DNA of 64,000 nt. It comes from Rotaria macrura. Its lineage: Eukaryota; Rotifera; Eurotatoria; Philodinida; Philodinidae. The stretch's first letter is position 1, and every line of letters starts with the position of its first letter. Shown here piece after piece: positions 1-11,985 of the stretch. Below the pieces are notes generated by a model. It saw nothing but the letters and a program-made list of their open reading frames with translations, had not been told where the DNA came from and searched no databases. The position numbers and the translations under genes were made by a program. Location of the stretch: assembly GCA_900239685.1 (NCBI GenBank), contig OENT01000201.1, forward strand, positions 1 to 64,000, in the 5' to 3' direction.

Positions 1-33
1 TTGATTTTCATCTTGGGTATTTTTTATGTTAAG

Positions 34-1850
34 ATATGGTCGTAAGCCGATCATGAGTGTTTGCTTCATCATATTAACAGTGGTATGCTTTCTCTCTACG
101 TTCAGTCTACAATCGAAATTTGGCATTCGACAATCACATATAATCTTTGTGCTAAGCCGGTTTTTACTTGCTTGCTCGATACGAGGTGTAGTAGAATCAG
201 GTTTTGTTCTTAGCACAGAATTAGGTGAGTAGTCTATTACTTTGTATAATTGTCTCTATCGATTTTTTTATCCAACAAAGTTACTACGAAAAAACGTGTC
301 ATGACAAATGCGGTGATGAATTATGTTTACGTGTTTGGAATGCTTTGTCTGGCTGTGCTTGCCTATTTTATACGCACTTGGCGAATGTTGTTATTTGTCT
401 CAGCTTTATGCATTACGCCATTTTGTTTCTACTATTGGTAAAATTTTTCTAACAATCTAGATTTGATTGGAGAGAACATTGAAAAAAATATTTTGAATAG
501 CAGTTTTACAATCTTCTATTATAGGATCTTGCCCGAAAGTCCTCGATGGCTCATGAGCAAAGGTCGAAATGAGGAAGCCGAGAAGATTCTCAGAGCAATT
601 GCTTTAGTAAATAAAAGAAAGTTTGATCAAGATGCATTCAATAGACTAAAGAAGAGTCAACAAACGGTGAGCACTTACGGGATCGATTACATTTTAGTGA
701 TATGAAATAAGTTTTTACTACAGAGCAACGACAAGAGAAAAATTCGTGCAGGCATTTCTAGTCTGTTTCAATCAAAGGTCATGAGTTTTATTACTGTTAA
801 TCTTTTCTTCCAATGGTGAGTTTTGATTTCAGAAATCATTCATTATTAGTTACTTTCGTTTCTCGATAGGTTTACTCAAAATCTTGTCTATTATGGTATT
901 TCACAAAATACAGGTTACTTCATTAATTTATATTCCTACTGACGATAACGATTATCGATGATGATATCTATTTAAGGAACATGGGAATTCAATCCATATA
1001 TTTCGTTTTGTATTGGTGCGTTAGTAGAACTGCTGGCATATATTGTATTTCATGTTATAGTCGATCGATTCGGACGAAAATTACCCTATTGTTTATTTGC
1101 CATAGCATTCGGTATCATAGCTATGCTTATCATACCAGTACAGAAATTTACAAAGCCAGAGCAACAAGGTTCGTATCGATATCTTTTACAATGACTAAAA
1201 TTTTTCTTATAGCTCATCAAATCGTTTTGATTGCCATTAATGTTCTATTGAGATTCTGTGGTGCTATTACATATGTAATTGTGTATCTACTCACCAGTGA
1301 ATTATTACCAACAAATACACGCACAACTGGATTAGGATATTGTTCAACTATTGGTCGTATAGGAGCGATTATAGGAACATTTTGTAATGATTATCTAGTT
1401 AGTAAAGTCATCGTTGATTTCTTAGATCCATAGAATCAGCCAGAAGACCAACTCATCTTTTTCAGATACGTTTATCAACCAATCTTCCCATAATACTCTA
1501 CGGAATAGTGTCTTTGATTGCAGCTAGCACCGCTTTGCTATTTCCTGAAACTTTAAATAGATCATTGCCACAAACGGTCGAAGATGTGGAACACATGGGT
1601 CTAGCTTTGTAAGTGAGTCGTTGACGAACGTAATTATATCTCTCGCATAGTATTCTAATAGATGAATAAAGAATTATCCATTGGAATTTTATCTTTTAGT
1701 GGACTGCTACATCGTGAGATGCTTAGCACTGGGTGTGATAACGATAGCCGAACTAATCCACAAGAACTAACTGAAAATATGGATGGTGTTCATGATATAG
1801 AGATGGAAACTATGTTAAAGCATGATAAGAAAGAAATATCCATCGAATAG
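34..1850 (+). CDS. SLC22-type organic ion/carnitine transporter (MFS), 3' part; 5' end outside the window
   Basis: Multi-exon plasma-membrane transporter of the major facilitator superfamily. The first visible exon carries RYGRKPI, the loop 2-3 MFS signature. A later exon has PESPRWL, the hallmark of the SLC22 organic cation/carnitine family after TM6. Another has VDRFGRKLPY (loop 8-9), and the last part has LLFPETLNRSLPQT, the usual SLC22 end after TM12. Exons read as 34-224, 281-437, 525-666, 724-815, 870-913, 977-1168, 1213-1397, 1466-1608 and 1700-1850. All have GT-AG borders, and codon phase is kept across every junction (for example TEL-V-TTKK and FY-W-ILPESPRW). Introns are 44-91 bases. 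A short acidic cytoplasmic tail ends KKEISIE. The first TM helices and the large extracellular loop lie upstream of base 1. Substrate cannot be told from sequence. The gene looks intact in the part shown. Confidence 0.88.
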
Positions 1851-2511
1851 TATGTATATGCAAAAGATGAGGTAAATAAATACGATTCTACAGTATTTTT
1901 TTTGTGCATATACATCGATTAACTTTGTTTAATTATAAAACAAAAGAAGGCTAGTTTGAAAGATGAAAACGTTTTCTTCAGTTCAAAAGACGAAAATAAT
2001 TGTGTGGGGTAGAGGCCAGTGTTGGAGTCAGGGTTTGGGGCTATGAGGAACTCCACCACTTCTAGAAGTGTCAGCTTACCTCTAGCATCGTATCATTTAA
2101 TGCAATTTTTAATGCTTTAGCATTATAGAGTTAAAACACAGTAATTGAATACGTTTGTATTAATGTTAGATTGGTATTACTATAATCATAATATACTATG
2201 AGTATGGAAGGTTATTCAAGATATATCAATTTAGTCTCATTACGATTCTCTAAAAATTTGAATTTTCTATGAAGTATTGACATAAAAAAAATTTTTCTCG
2301 CTCGCAGATACTGTGCACATGGGATATGTTCCAGAAATCATTGGTATTGCTATCATGTATATGTTCTCACAAGGAAATTCTTCTCTTGAATCATTTAGAG
2401 TGAAACTATCATACACCAAATGACTACCATATTAAATGAGTAGATATGAATACTCAAGTATGACTGAAAGATGTAAAAGAGTATTTTGTGAAACTTATAT
2501 ATGTTTTCGGT
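1851..2511. other. Intergenic stretch after the SLC22 gene
   Basis: No gene recognised. A segment near 2085-2135, rich in AATGC words, resembles the AATGC-rich segment at 20835-21025, so it may be a decayed MITE fragment. The remainder is AT-rich without a convincing reading frame. Confidence 0.4.
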
Positions 2512-3077
2512 GAAAACAGTGAGTGAAAGTTTAAGAGTGAGCCTTTTAATGCTCTGCACTAATTACCCACGCCGAACGATACGGTCCATATATGCTCCGC
2601 ATACGGACAGTATATCGGGCGCAGAATTAAGGATCGTATCATCATTAAAAATAGCCGTTTTACGGCCGTACACCGTGACAATACGGCCCCGTATTACTGT
2701 GCCCCCTAACAGTCTCGTATGCTGGGCAGTATTGTCACTCTGTACGGCCGTAAACCGGCCTATTTTAATGAAGGTACGGTCCGCAATTCTGCGCCCGATA
2801 TGCAGGGTGTATCGTTCGACCTGGGTATCCTACCCACGGATACAGGCATATCCTCATTACACACGCCACCCCCTGATTTCAGAAACTTATCCTTGCAGAC
2901 CTTAACAGCCAACATTATGTAATTATAATATATCATAGCTTTATTTGCTATTTATTTTAATGCTTATAATAAGATAAATGTTAAATGGAGAAAAATGAAT
3001 CGAGGAAAATGAGGCGCCCATCAGAACAGGATAATGCGACAAAATTCATGATATTACATTTTCAGTATTTTATCTTA
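2512..3077 (+). repeat. Dispersed repeat, copy A, interrupted by a palindromic element
   Basis: Both ends match the segment at 11986-12298 by eye. The left end has a GTGAGTGAAAGTTTAAGA-like block (GTGAGTGGAAGTTTAAGA in copy B). The right end has CCATCAGA, then an AATGC..AAAATTC block and a TTTTCTGT/TTTTCAGT block. Copy A contains a 260-bp palindromic element that copy B lacks at the equivalent point. This suggests an old repeat later hit by a MITE. Family unknown. Confidence 0.5.
2566..2825. mobile_element. Palindromic MITE flanked by TA (Tc1/mariner-type target)
   Basis: The left and right halves are imperfect reverse complements over almost the whole length. Outer ends are CCCACGCCGAACGATACG on the left and, reversed, CCCAGGTCGAACGATACA on the right. 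The inner arms (about 2612-2683 and 2728-2800) pair through blocks such as GGGCGCAGAATT and TTTTACGGCCGTAC. TA sits on both sides (2564-2565, 2826-2827), as expected for a Tc1/mariner-type target duplication. It is clearly more GC-rich than its surroundings. There is no transposase. Long reading frames over it are by-products of the palindrome. Confidence 0.75.
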
Positions 3078-3194
3078 CGTTATAGCACCACTAAGCTAAA
3101 GATATGTTAGTTTAACATTTGAGTCTGAAAGAGGTTCGACTAACTAACTTTTTATGATTATGGCTTGTTAGCTCTAGATGAGTTACTGTATTGA

Positions 3195-3300
3195 GCATGC
3201 AAGGGAAGGAGTGAAAAAGACGACCTTTGTGGGAAACGAACTCACACCTCCTAGTATCGGGATAGCTTTCCTAAGCCGATTAGACTAGAATGCGCAATTT
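3195..3300 (-). repeat. tRNA-like sequence with A- and B-box (possible SINE head or tRNA fossil)
   Basis: On the minus strand TAGTCTAATCGG fits the RNA polymerase III A-box (TRGYNNANNNGG). About 45 bases on, AGTTCGTTTCC fits the B-box with one mismatch. A T-arm GTGAG/CCCAC pairs with one mismatch, but the anticodon arm does not fold cleanly, so this is not called as a functional tRNA. No second copy was found in the window. Confidence 0.25.
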
Positions 3301-6300
3301 TTAGTATAGATTAGTGTTAGTAGTATGCACTGGCATTATTGCATAGGTATGCAAGCATTTATTACAAATATTATGTTTCTATGCAAGTTCACACTTGTAA
3401 AGCACAATGAAATCTATTCAACAAGATCATTTCATAATGTTTTGTCTTATATATTTTATATTTGTAATAAGAAATTAATTTAAGGGTAGTCTAGAAGAGT
3501 TTATTTTATACTATTAGTAACAAGATCTGATAGATAAAATAAACAAACAGCATTAAAATTAAAGTATCATACAGTTGATTCTTTTCGGTGATTAACGAAT
3601 GGTCAACGTTTTGCGATTTGATTTCTTTCCTTTTTAAATCATTAAACTGCACAATGGTATTTAGAACAGAAATGCTCGACGAATATTCTTGACGGCTCCT
3701 GTCGCACTCAATGTTTTGAGTAAGTAAACCAACGTCGCTGGAATGACAATATCCTATTGAACGAGTTAACTTAATCGCGGTAATATACGTCGATTGTTTT
3801 CCCAGAAAGTTTCAAAATTAATCTTTTCATCATCACAACCTACATGGAGAAGTGTGGCGATCTCAAGATCAATACTTACTGATTGGAATGATAATGACGG
3901 GAATCGTTGTTTTTTTTTGGTGATATCTATGACTGTGGATTTGAAAGACATCATACGATCAGAAACTATTGATGATGTCAACTTTCCTGAATTATCAGAT
4001 GATGAAATTGTTGGAATGTGAGATGCCATTGACACACACTCTCTCTCTGACATATTGTGTATCACAACTTATTTTTCTGTCTCATAGCGATCTGTATTCG
4101 ATTACAGGTTCCCATGAAATAATGAATCTAGAAATACCGCTACCTGTAAATAGAAACAATTAGACAATATTTAAGTAGTCGATGCTAATGTGTTGGAGAT
4201 CTCTCAGAAAGTGAATAATTTCGTCTTACAACAGTGATTTTTCTGTTACCATAGCAGAAGTGTACAATGGAGATTGTTTAGTAAATTAAGTTGACGTCGA
4301 ATCACCAGTAGGACTTGTTGAGACAAATAACTAATAGAAAAGATTTAAAGAAAGAAAAACACTCACTTTTATTCCGGTGTTTTGATCACTCGGTAAAAAA
4401 TCGTTTAGATATTATTCCGATTGAAAATTAAAACTTTTATTGATAAGTGCATGATACTAAGTTAGAAAGTGTTTCTTGAAGATTTTCTTCCAATAATTGA
4501 AGAACAAAATACGACATTGATTGAGTTTATAGATAATTACCTGAGAGAATGGTTGTAACTTTGTCAAAAAGAGAAATACAATTATGTAATGCGTCTAATA
4601 GCTTCCGATCATCATTGGAAAATATTCATAAATGCAGTTTTATTCTTTGTGCAGTAGCTTATCCAGTCAGTAAATTCATCTTCAGAAAAAATTTCATCAA
4701 CTAAACCACAAAGATTTATCAGTTGGTCGATTATTGTGAACGTACTATTTCAACGCACCTAAAAATATATCAATGAACATAGAGTTTCGCTTTAGAATTT
4801 GCGCACTATTTCCAAAGGATAATGGTAAGTAATCTTGAAAGTAGACTTGACTACATTTAGCAAATCGCAAATGCATGCCAGCTCTATGTAAGAGGGATAT
4901 ACTTCATCAGATAGTTAATCATCAATGAAAATATTTTAATTTCAGAATAAGTCATGCTCAATTATATGATACCAAAACATTTTTTTGTAATAATCATTCA
5001 TGTTGTGTGGAAAGAAGTTCAATTCATGGTTAAAGCTTACTTTCACATCAAGAATCAAACTACCTTTATATGAATCATATGTGTTCTTGTATATAATGTT
5101 GAATTGGAGCAATCCAATGAACCATCGATATAAAAATACGAACGTTTCGTGCTAAACAAAACAAGGAGACTAAAACTATCTTCAACGAAATTGGTGGTGT
5201 ATTTGAAACATGTTCATGCACCATATGAAAAGAAGAAAGAGTCGCTCTAAGGTATATAAATGCGACGTAGTAAAAACCATCGTGAAACGTGATGCAAACT
5301 CACTGTTTATTCAGAATTACTAGTTAACAAATCTTCTGAATTCACCGTTTAATTAGACAATGAATAGTCTGGAAGTTCTGTCATTATTTCATCTTCATCG
5401 TCCTCATCGACAAGAGATGTGATTACTTGTGCATATACATAGTATCGAATAGAAATCTAGAAAAATTCTTTGTAAATGTATTGGCTATGAATAATATAGA
5501 ATACTCCTGTTCTCGTTTTGCATATCTGAAATATTATACTAGTTACGGTTAAAACACGTACTGTATGTATATTTGTGTACTTTTACAAATGTTAAGTGAT
5601 CATCACATACTATAAATTTACTAGTGCATTTATACACGAAAAAAACTTTCAATAGGGATATCAAGAACGAAAAGAGAATAGTTTGTATATGAAAAAAATC
5701 AATTAGGCAGAAGAGAAGGAGAGTCTGTGTGGCTTAGAAAGCAAGTGCAAGGCTAGCTGGAGAAATAATTTAAAGTATAGGTGTCGGTGTGCGAATGTGG
5801 TTGTGGGTGTTTCTCCCTCATTGACATTGACAACAACACTCATCAGATGTGTTGTTGCCCCCTCAGAGTTTCAAGTTGCTCCTCCGTAGGAAAAAAAATC
5901 TGTCTGAAACACTATATATTATTGACATAAATCGACGAATCCAGAAAAAATAAGACATGTCAGTGTCTGAAATCAGTAATTCTTTGACACACGAAGTATC
6001 TCAATTAGGGTGTATTTTGATCAATTAGAAGTTAAGTCAAAGTGTTTTGTTATAGCGGACGAAAGCTATCTGCTCATACATCTCATGCGTCTTGATTTTT
6101 TAAAGTGCGTCGTCATCATTATCAAACATCAAAACGTAGATAATTATTTAATTTTCTCTTATGGGAACAGATTAATCCGATGAATTGAGTGATAGGGATT
6201 GACTTAAAGATGCTTGTTTAGAATTAGCTGGATGACTTATACCGTATATGAGATCCCTATTATTTTTAGGCTTTCCGAGAAAGTCCTAGAAGTTCGGCTA

Positions 6301-6585
6301 CGAACAACTTTGGTGACCGCCACACATGCTGAGCTTCTTCCCTAAACTCATTGGCATATCTCTGATCTAGTTGAGTTGAGTCTGTTCCATGCATGCATGA
6401 GCTTCGCGCTCACAGCGATTTCAGACTGAAGCAACATTCGAATATGAATAAAACACTGCTAGCTAATCGAGTATCCAAAACAAAATGAGCTACAGAAAAC
6501 GTTTACAAGAACTGTCAGTATCACAAAACGCATAATAGCTATAGCAGTAGCGAATAATAGAAACGCCTAATGTCATAGTGAGGAA
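3301..6585. other. Gene-poor interval between SLC22 and the VCBS gene
   Basis: Nothing is firmly annotated here. On the minus strand around 4640-4740 a short open stretch reads like protein (TIIDQLINLCGLVDEIFSE), and another open run lies at 3766-4065. Both lack a start in context, splice partners or a recognised family, and look like decayed coding debris. The rest is AT-rich with stops in all frames. Confidence 0.4.
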
Positions 6586-9500
6586 TTAACAAATCTGCAA
6601 TAGAATGTTTAAATTGTCAGTGCCGTAATTGGCTACCGCAAAATCCAGTTTTCCATCATTGTTGAATTCGCCAACAACAACAGAGAACGGTAAAGATCCA
6701 TAATTAAGCGAAATCACTTTTGCATCTCTAAAAGTACCGTTACCATATCCAAGGAGTACAACTATATTGTTAGGAAGGTGATTAGCGACAATAATGTCTA
6801 GTAAGGCATCATTGTTAAAATCACCAACACCAACTGAGTAAGGTTCAGAATTAAGCCCAGTTGAATATGTCGATTGATTTGTAAAATAGCCATTACCATA
6901 ATTGAGAAACACACTGATATTACTATCATTAAAATTAGTGACAATAATATCTAATCGAGTATCGTTGTTTAAATCACCAACGGCTAAAGAACATGGGCTA
7001 GAGCCAGTTGAATATGTTGCTTGATTTGAAAATGAACTATTACCAAATCCGAGAAAAATACCAATATTATTAGAGCCTGAATTCGTAACGGCAATATCCA
7101 TATGAGTATCATTGTTAAAATCACCAACGAACAATTCTTGCGGGAGAGATCCATTACCAGTAACGAGTGTCATTAAGTATTGAAAAACTTTATTACTATA
7201 TCCTAGAAGTACACTTACAGTTTGATCAGCTTCATTAGCAACAACAATATCTAGTCGAATGTCGTTATTGAAGTCACCAGCAACTACAAAGCGTGGCCCA
7301 CGGCCAGTAGAATACGTAATTTGATTTTTAAAGGAACCATTACCATATCCGAGAAGTACACTTGCAGTATTGTCAATATAATTAGTAACAACAATATCCA
7401 GTCGAGTATCGTTGCTGAAATCGCCAACAGCTACAGACCATGAGCCAGTACCAGTGGAATATGCTGTTGGATTTGCAAAAGAACCATTACCATACCCGAG
7501 AAGTACACTTACAGTGTTGTCAATATAATTAGTAACAACAATATCCAGTCGATTGTCGTTGTTAAGATCACCAACTGCTGCAGACCATGAGACGGAACCA
7601 GTGGAATATTTTGCTTGATTTGCAAAGGAACCATTACCATATCCAAGAAGAACACTGAGAAAATTGCTATTCCCATTGGCGACAACGATATCCAGTCTAG
7701 CGTCGTTGTTGAAATCACCAACCGCGACAAAATTTGGATAATCACCAGTTGAATACGTACTCAGAGTTGCAAAAGAACCATTACCATATCCAAGAAGTAT
7801 ACTTACATTCATCTCATTCAAATGAGATACGACGAGATCTAGTCGATTATCGTTATTGAAATCCCCAACAGCTAAAGAGTTTGGAGTAGAGCCAGTTCGA
7901 TACATACTTTGATTTGCAAAAGAACCGTTACCGAACCCGAGAAATACACTTATAGTATTGTCATAATAGTTAGCAACAACGATATCCAGTCGAATATCGT
8001 TGTTGAAATCACCAACAGCTACAAACTTTGGAGTATAGCCAGTTGAATACATGCTTTGGTTTGCAAAAGAACCATTACCATATCCGAGAAGGACACTTAT
8101 AGTTCTATCATAATAATTAGCAACGACGATATCCAGTAGAGTATCATTGTTGAAATCGCCCACAGCGACAGATTGTGATGAAGATCCAGTTGAATGCACA
8201 ATTTGATTTTTAAAAGAGGCAGTATCAAATGTAAAAAATATATCTATATTATCAGCATTGTCATATGCAACAACAATTTCTGATTGCTCATCATCGTTGA
8301 AATCACCAGCAGTGACAACTAACGGAGCGATATTCAAACTAGACCCATAAGTTAGTTGACGTATAAATCCTCCAGTCCCATTTCCAAGGAACATATCGAT
8401 ATTCTTAGTGCCGAAATTAGCTACCGCAATATCCAGCTGACTATCTTTATTGAAATCGCCAATGGCAATTGAGTATGGATTCGAATTTGAGCCCGTTAAA
8501 AACGTGAATTGTCCTGAAAACGATCCATTACCATATCCTAAAAGAACACCTATATTATCACTTCCATAATTAGCGACAACAAGATCTAGCACAGTGTCAT
8601 TGTTAATATCAATGCTGGCAATATATCGTAAGCGAGAGCCATTGCCAGGTGCAAATGTCACCTCGTTCCGTAAAGATTCTTCATTGTGATGAAGCAATAC
8701 ACTGATTGTGTTGTCATAGTAATTAGCAACAACGATATCCAGCCGAGTATCGTTGTTCAAATCACCAACAGCTACAGATCCTGGATAAGAGCCAGCTGAA
8801 TATATAATTTGACTTCCAAAAGAACCATTACCGAATCCGAGAAGTACACCTACATTTCCACCACCCCAATTACCAACAACGATATCCAGTAGAGTGTCGT
8901 TGTTTAAATCACCAACAACTACAGACGATGGAGACCAACCAGTTGGATACGCTATTTGATTTTTGAAAGAACCATTACCGAATCCGATAAGTATACTTAC
9001 AGTATTGTCATTATAATTAACAACAACCATGTCTAGTAGAGCGTCGTTGTTTAAATCACCAACAACTATAGACGATGGAGACCAACCAGTTGGATACGCT
9101 GTTTGATTTTTGAAAGAACCATTGCCATATCCAAGCAGGACACTCACAGTTTTGTTATCGTGATTAGCGACAACAATATCCAGTCGCATGTCATTGTTTA
9201 AATCGCCCACAGCCACAGATAGTGGATTAGACCCAGTTGAATAGGAAATTTGATTTGCAAAAGAACCATTACCATATCCAAGAAGTATACCTACAGTGTC
9301 GTTACCCTGATTAGTAACGACAACATCCAGTCGAGTGTCGCCGTTGAAATCACCAACAGCGACAAAAGTTGGATTATTGCCAGTTGAAGATGTAATTTGA
9401 TTTTCGAAGGAACCATTACCATATCCCAGAAGGACACTCACGGTGTTGCCATTGTAATTAGCAACAACCATATCCAGTAGAGTGTCGTTGTTTAAATCAC

Positions 9501-11793
9501 CAATAGCTACAGATCTTGGACGAGAGCCAGTTGAATACGTGCTTTGATTTCCAAAAGAACATTTAGAATATCGAAGAATGACACCAACAGTGTCGTCGTA
9601 ATTATGAGAAAGAACAAAGTCCAGTCGAGTATCGTTATTGACATCACCCACTGCGACAGCAGACGAGTAAGAACCAATTGGATACGTAATTTGATTCGGA
9701 AAAGAACCATCGCCATATCCGAGGAGCAAAGTGAGATCATTGCTACCTGCATTGACGACAACCATATCCATACGAGTGTCACCGTTTAATTCACCAACAG
9801 CTATAGAAAATGGATAATTGCCAGTTGAATATCTAATTTGATTTGCAAAAGAGCCATCGCCATATCCGAGAAGTACACTTACAGTGTCATTATCAATATT
9901 AGCAATAACGATATCCAGTTTACTGTCATTGTTCAAATCACCAACAACTACAGACAATGGAGAAGAGCCAGTTGACTGCGTAATTTGATTTTTGAAAGAG
10001 CCGTTACCATATCCAAGCAAGACACTCACAGTGTTGTCATCGCGATTAGCAACAACCATATCCAGTAGAGCGTCATTATTTAAATCACCAACAGCTACAG
10101 AGGATGGAGAAGAGCCAGTTGCATACGTAATTTGATTTTTGAAAGAGCCGTTACCATATCCAAGCAAAACACTCACAGTATTGTCATCGTAATTAGCAAC
10201 AACCATATCCAGTCGACTGTCATTGTTTAAATCACCGACAGCTATAGATGACGGAGAAGAGCCAGTGAAATACGTCTTTTGATTTGCAAAAGAACCATTA
10301 CCATATCCCAGGAGGACACTCACAGTGTTGTCATCGTAATTAGCAACAACCATATCCAGTAGAGCGTCATTATTTAAATCACCAACAGCTACAGATCGTG
10401 GGGACGAGCCAGTTGAATATGTGCTTTGATTCAGAAAAGAGCCATCACCATATCCAAGAAGTATGCCTACAGTGCTGTCACCCTGATTAATTACAGCAAT
10501 ATCCAGTCGAGCGTCGTTGTTGAAATCAGCAACAGCTGTTAAAGATGGATGTGAGCCGGTTGGATACTTTAATTGGTTTGCGACGCATTCGGAATTTGCG
10601 AGTAGTATTCCTACATTGTTATCTTTTGAATTAACAACAGCGATATCCATTCGAGTATCATTGTTGAAATCACCTATAGCTACGAAGGACGGATAGGAGC
10701 CACATGAGTAGATATCTTGTTTTTGGAAGCCTTCATCGTAGCTAAGGAGTATATTTATGCTGTTAGTGTCATTGTTGATGATAATAATATCCTGTAGGTT
10801 GTCTTTATTGAAATCAGCTACAGCAATACAGGTAGTCGAAGAAGATCCTGTTGAAATCATTGTTGGTTTGGAAAAGGTTCCGTCGCCAAGTCCTAATAGT
10901 ACACCTATGTTGTATGGGCCTTTATTAGTAATCACTAAATCTAGTCGATTATCTTTGTTAAAATCTCCCAGACCAATGGAATATGGAGAAGAATTGTTAA
11001 GCAAGTATATTCTTTGACTGGCAAAAGTGCCACTGCCTTTACCTAAAAGTACACCTACATTGTTAGCTCCATGGTTGGCAACGGCAATATCTAACAGAAT
11101 GTCATTGTTAAAATAACCAACTGCGACTGAGTATGGATGAGAATTATTTCCAGTTGGAAATGTATATTGATCTAAATAGGTTCTTTTACCATTGGCAAGA
11201 AGTATGCCTATATTATTTGTACCATAGTTGGCAATGGCAAGATCCAGCTGATTGTCATTGTTGAGATCTCTAGCAACAACGGAGAATGGTGAAGAATCGT
11301 AACCTGTTAAATATGTGGTCGGATATGAAAAGCTTCCATCTCCATAGCCATAAAATATGCTTACACTATCAGTGTCATAGTTAGCAGTGACCATATCGAG
11401 AAAAGTGTCGTTATCGAGATCGGCAACATTTATCCATACTGGGCGGGATGTACCAGTTGAGATTATTTTCTGGCTTTGAAAAGAACCATTCCCAAATCCA
11501 AGAAATATACCGATGCTATTGGTGCCGAAGTTTGCGACACCGATATCTAGTTGATGATTGTTATTAAAATCAGCAACCGTAACCATGTACGGAGCAGAGT
11601 GCAAACCAGTCGGATACGCTATTGGACTGTCAAAAGTGGCATTTTTATACCCAAGGAATACAGATATACTGTCAACAACACGATTGGCAACAACAATATC
11701 TAACCACTCGTCATCGTTGAATCCGCCGACGGCAACAGATCGAGGACCAAAATTATATTCGATTGGGTTTTCAGAAGTTGGCAGAAATTTTAG
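6586..11793 (-). CDS. Giant VCBS/FG-GAP repeat protein, main exon (35 repeats)
   Basis: One uninterrupted exon of 1735 codons made almost entirely of a repeat of about 48 residues. Its core is VAVGDxNNDxxLDIVVANxx followed by VSVLLGYGNGSF. Thirty-five cores can be counted, including one (VAVGGFNDDEWLDIVV) upstream of the first in-frame Met at 11604, so that Met is not the start. The frame is open to 11793, where a minus-strand AG acceptor precedes it and a stop lies just beyond. The D-x-N-x-D-x-x-x-D pattern is the calcium-binding loop of integrin-alpha-type FG-GAP/VCBS blades. Most repeats carry an NGS glycosylation sequon in GYGNGSF, which points to an extracellular protein. The C-terminus (NILLQIC) has no membrane segment. 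Repeats in the middle are very similar at DNA level, suggesting recent duplication or conversion. The ligand is unknown. See the entry at 14646-15162 for the proposed start. Confidence 0.9.
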   Translation of the reverse strand, partial: LKFLPTSENPIEYNFGPRSVAVGGFNDDEWLDIVVANRVVDSISVFLGYKNATFDSPIAYPTGLHSAPYMVTVADFNNNHQLDIGVANFGTNSIGIFLGFGNGSFQSQKIISTGTSRPVWINVADLDNDTFLDMVTANYDTDSVSIFYGYGDGSFSYPTTYLTGYDSSPFSVVARDLNNDNQLDLAIANYGTNNIGILLANGKRTYLDQYTFPTGNNSHPYSVAVGYFNNDILLDIAVANHGANNVGVLLGKGSGTFASQRIYLLNNSSPYSIGLGDFNKDNRLDLVITNKGPYNIGVLLGLGDGTFSKPTMISTGSSSTTCIAVADFNKDNLQDIIIINNDTNSINILLSYDEGFQKQDIYSCGSYPSFVAIGDFNNDTRMDIAVVNSKDNNVGILLANSECVANQLKYPTGSHPSLTAVADFNNDARLDIAVINQGDSTVGILLGYGDGSFLNQSTYSTGSSPRSVAVGDLNNDALLDMVVANYDDNTVSVLLGYGNGSFANQKTYFTGSSPSSIAVGDLNNDSRLDMVVANYDDNTVSVLLGYGNGSFKNQITYATGSSPSSVAVGDLNNDALLDMVVANRDDNTVSVLLGYGNGSFKNQITQSTGSSPLSVVVGDLNNDSKLDIVIANIDNDTVSVLLGYGDGSFANQIRYSTGNYPFSIAVGELNGDTRMDMVVVNAGSNDLTLLLGYGDGSFPNQITYPIGSYSSAVAVGDVNNDTRLDFVLSHNYDDTVGVILRYSKCSFGNQSTYSTGSRPRSVAIGDLNNDTLLDMVVANYNGNTVSVLLGYGNGSFENQITSSTGNNPTFVAVGDFNGDTRLDVVVTNQGNDTVGILLGYGNGSFANQISYSTGSNPLSVAVGDLNNDMRLDIVVANHDNKTVSVLLGYGNGSFKNQTAYPTGWSPSSIVVGDLNNDALLDMVVVNYNDNTVSILIGFGNGSFKNQIAYPTGWSPSSVVVGDLNNDTLLDIVVGNWGGGNVGVLLGFGNGSFGSQIIYSAGSYPGSVAVGDLNNDTRLDIVVANYYDNTISVLLHHNEESLRNEVTFAPGNGSRLRYIASIDINNDTVLDLVVANYGSDNIGVLLGYGNGSFSGQFTFLTGSNSNPYSIAIGDFNKDSQLDIAVANFGTKNIDMFLGNGTGGFIRQLTYGSSLNIAPLVVTAGDFNDDEQSEIVVAYDNADNIDIFFTFDTASFKNQIVHSTGSSSQSVAVGDFNNDTLLDIVVANYYDRTISVLLGYGNGSFANQSMYSTGYTPKFVAVGDFNNDIRLDIVVANYYDNTISVFLGFGNGSFANQSMYRTGSTPNSLAVGDFNNDNRLDLVVSHLNEMNVSILLGYGNGSFATLSTYSTGDYPNFVAVGDFNNDARLDIVVANGNSNFLSVLLGYGNGSFANQAKYSTGSVSWSAAVGDLNNDNRLDIVVTNYIDNTVSVLLGYGNGSFANPTAYSTGTGSWSVAVGDFSNDTRLDIVVTNYIDNTASVLLGYGNGSFKNQITYSTGRGPRFVVAGDFNNDIRLDIVVANEADQTVSVLLGYSNKVFQYLMTLVTGNGSLPQELFVGDFNNDTHMDIAVTNSGSNNIGIFLGFGNSSFSNQATYSTGSSPCSLAVGDLNNDTRLDIIVTNFNDSNISVFLNYGNGYFTNQSTYSTGLNSEPYSVGVGDFNNDALLDIIVANHLPNNIVVLLGYGNGTFRDAKVISLNYGSLPFSVVVGEFNNDGKLDFAVANYGTDNLNILLQIC

Positions 11794-11985
11794 CTCACAT
11801 TTCAGGACTCAATGAAACAAGACAAATGATATACAAATTGATCAGTTGCTATGATATAATCATTCTCATTGAATTATTATCGGATTTCATTAATATCTAT
11901 AGTAGATTACTGAAAGGTTTTGCACTACCGCATTTTAATCTGGTCCATATCAGTTTCTTTTGTGGAACTCACATATGTTGTTAAA

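Noticed and set aside
2501-2922. Two overlapping open frames of 134 and 67 codons
   Set aside because: They lie over a palindromic MITE; its GC-rich inverted arms keep both frames open by chance, and neither protein has recognisable features.
7509-7745. Open frame antisense-shifted within the VCBS gene
   Set aside because: It is a shadow frame of the repeat array.
6586-11604. Regular spacing of about 145 bases suggesting a CRISPR or satellite array
   Set aside because: The periodicity is in frame and encodes VCBS blades; spacer-like segments are coding.
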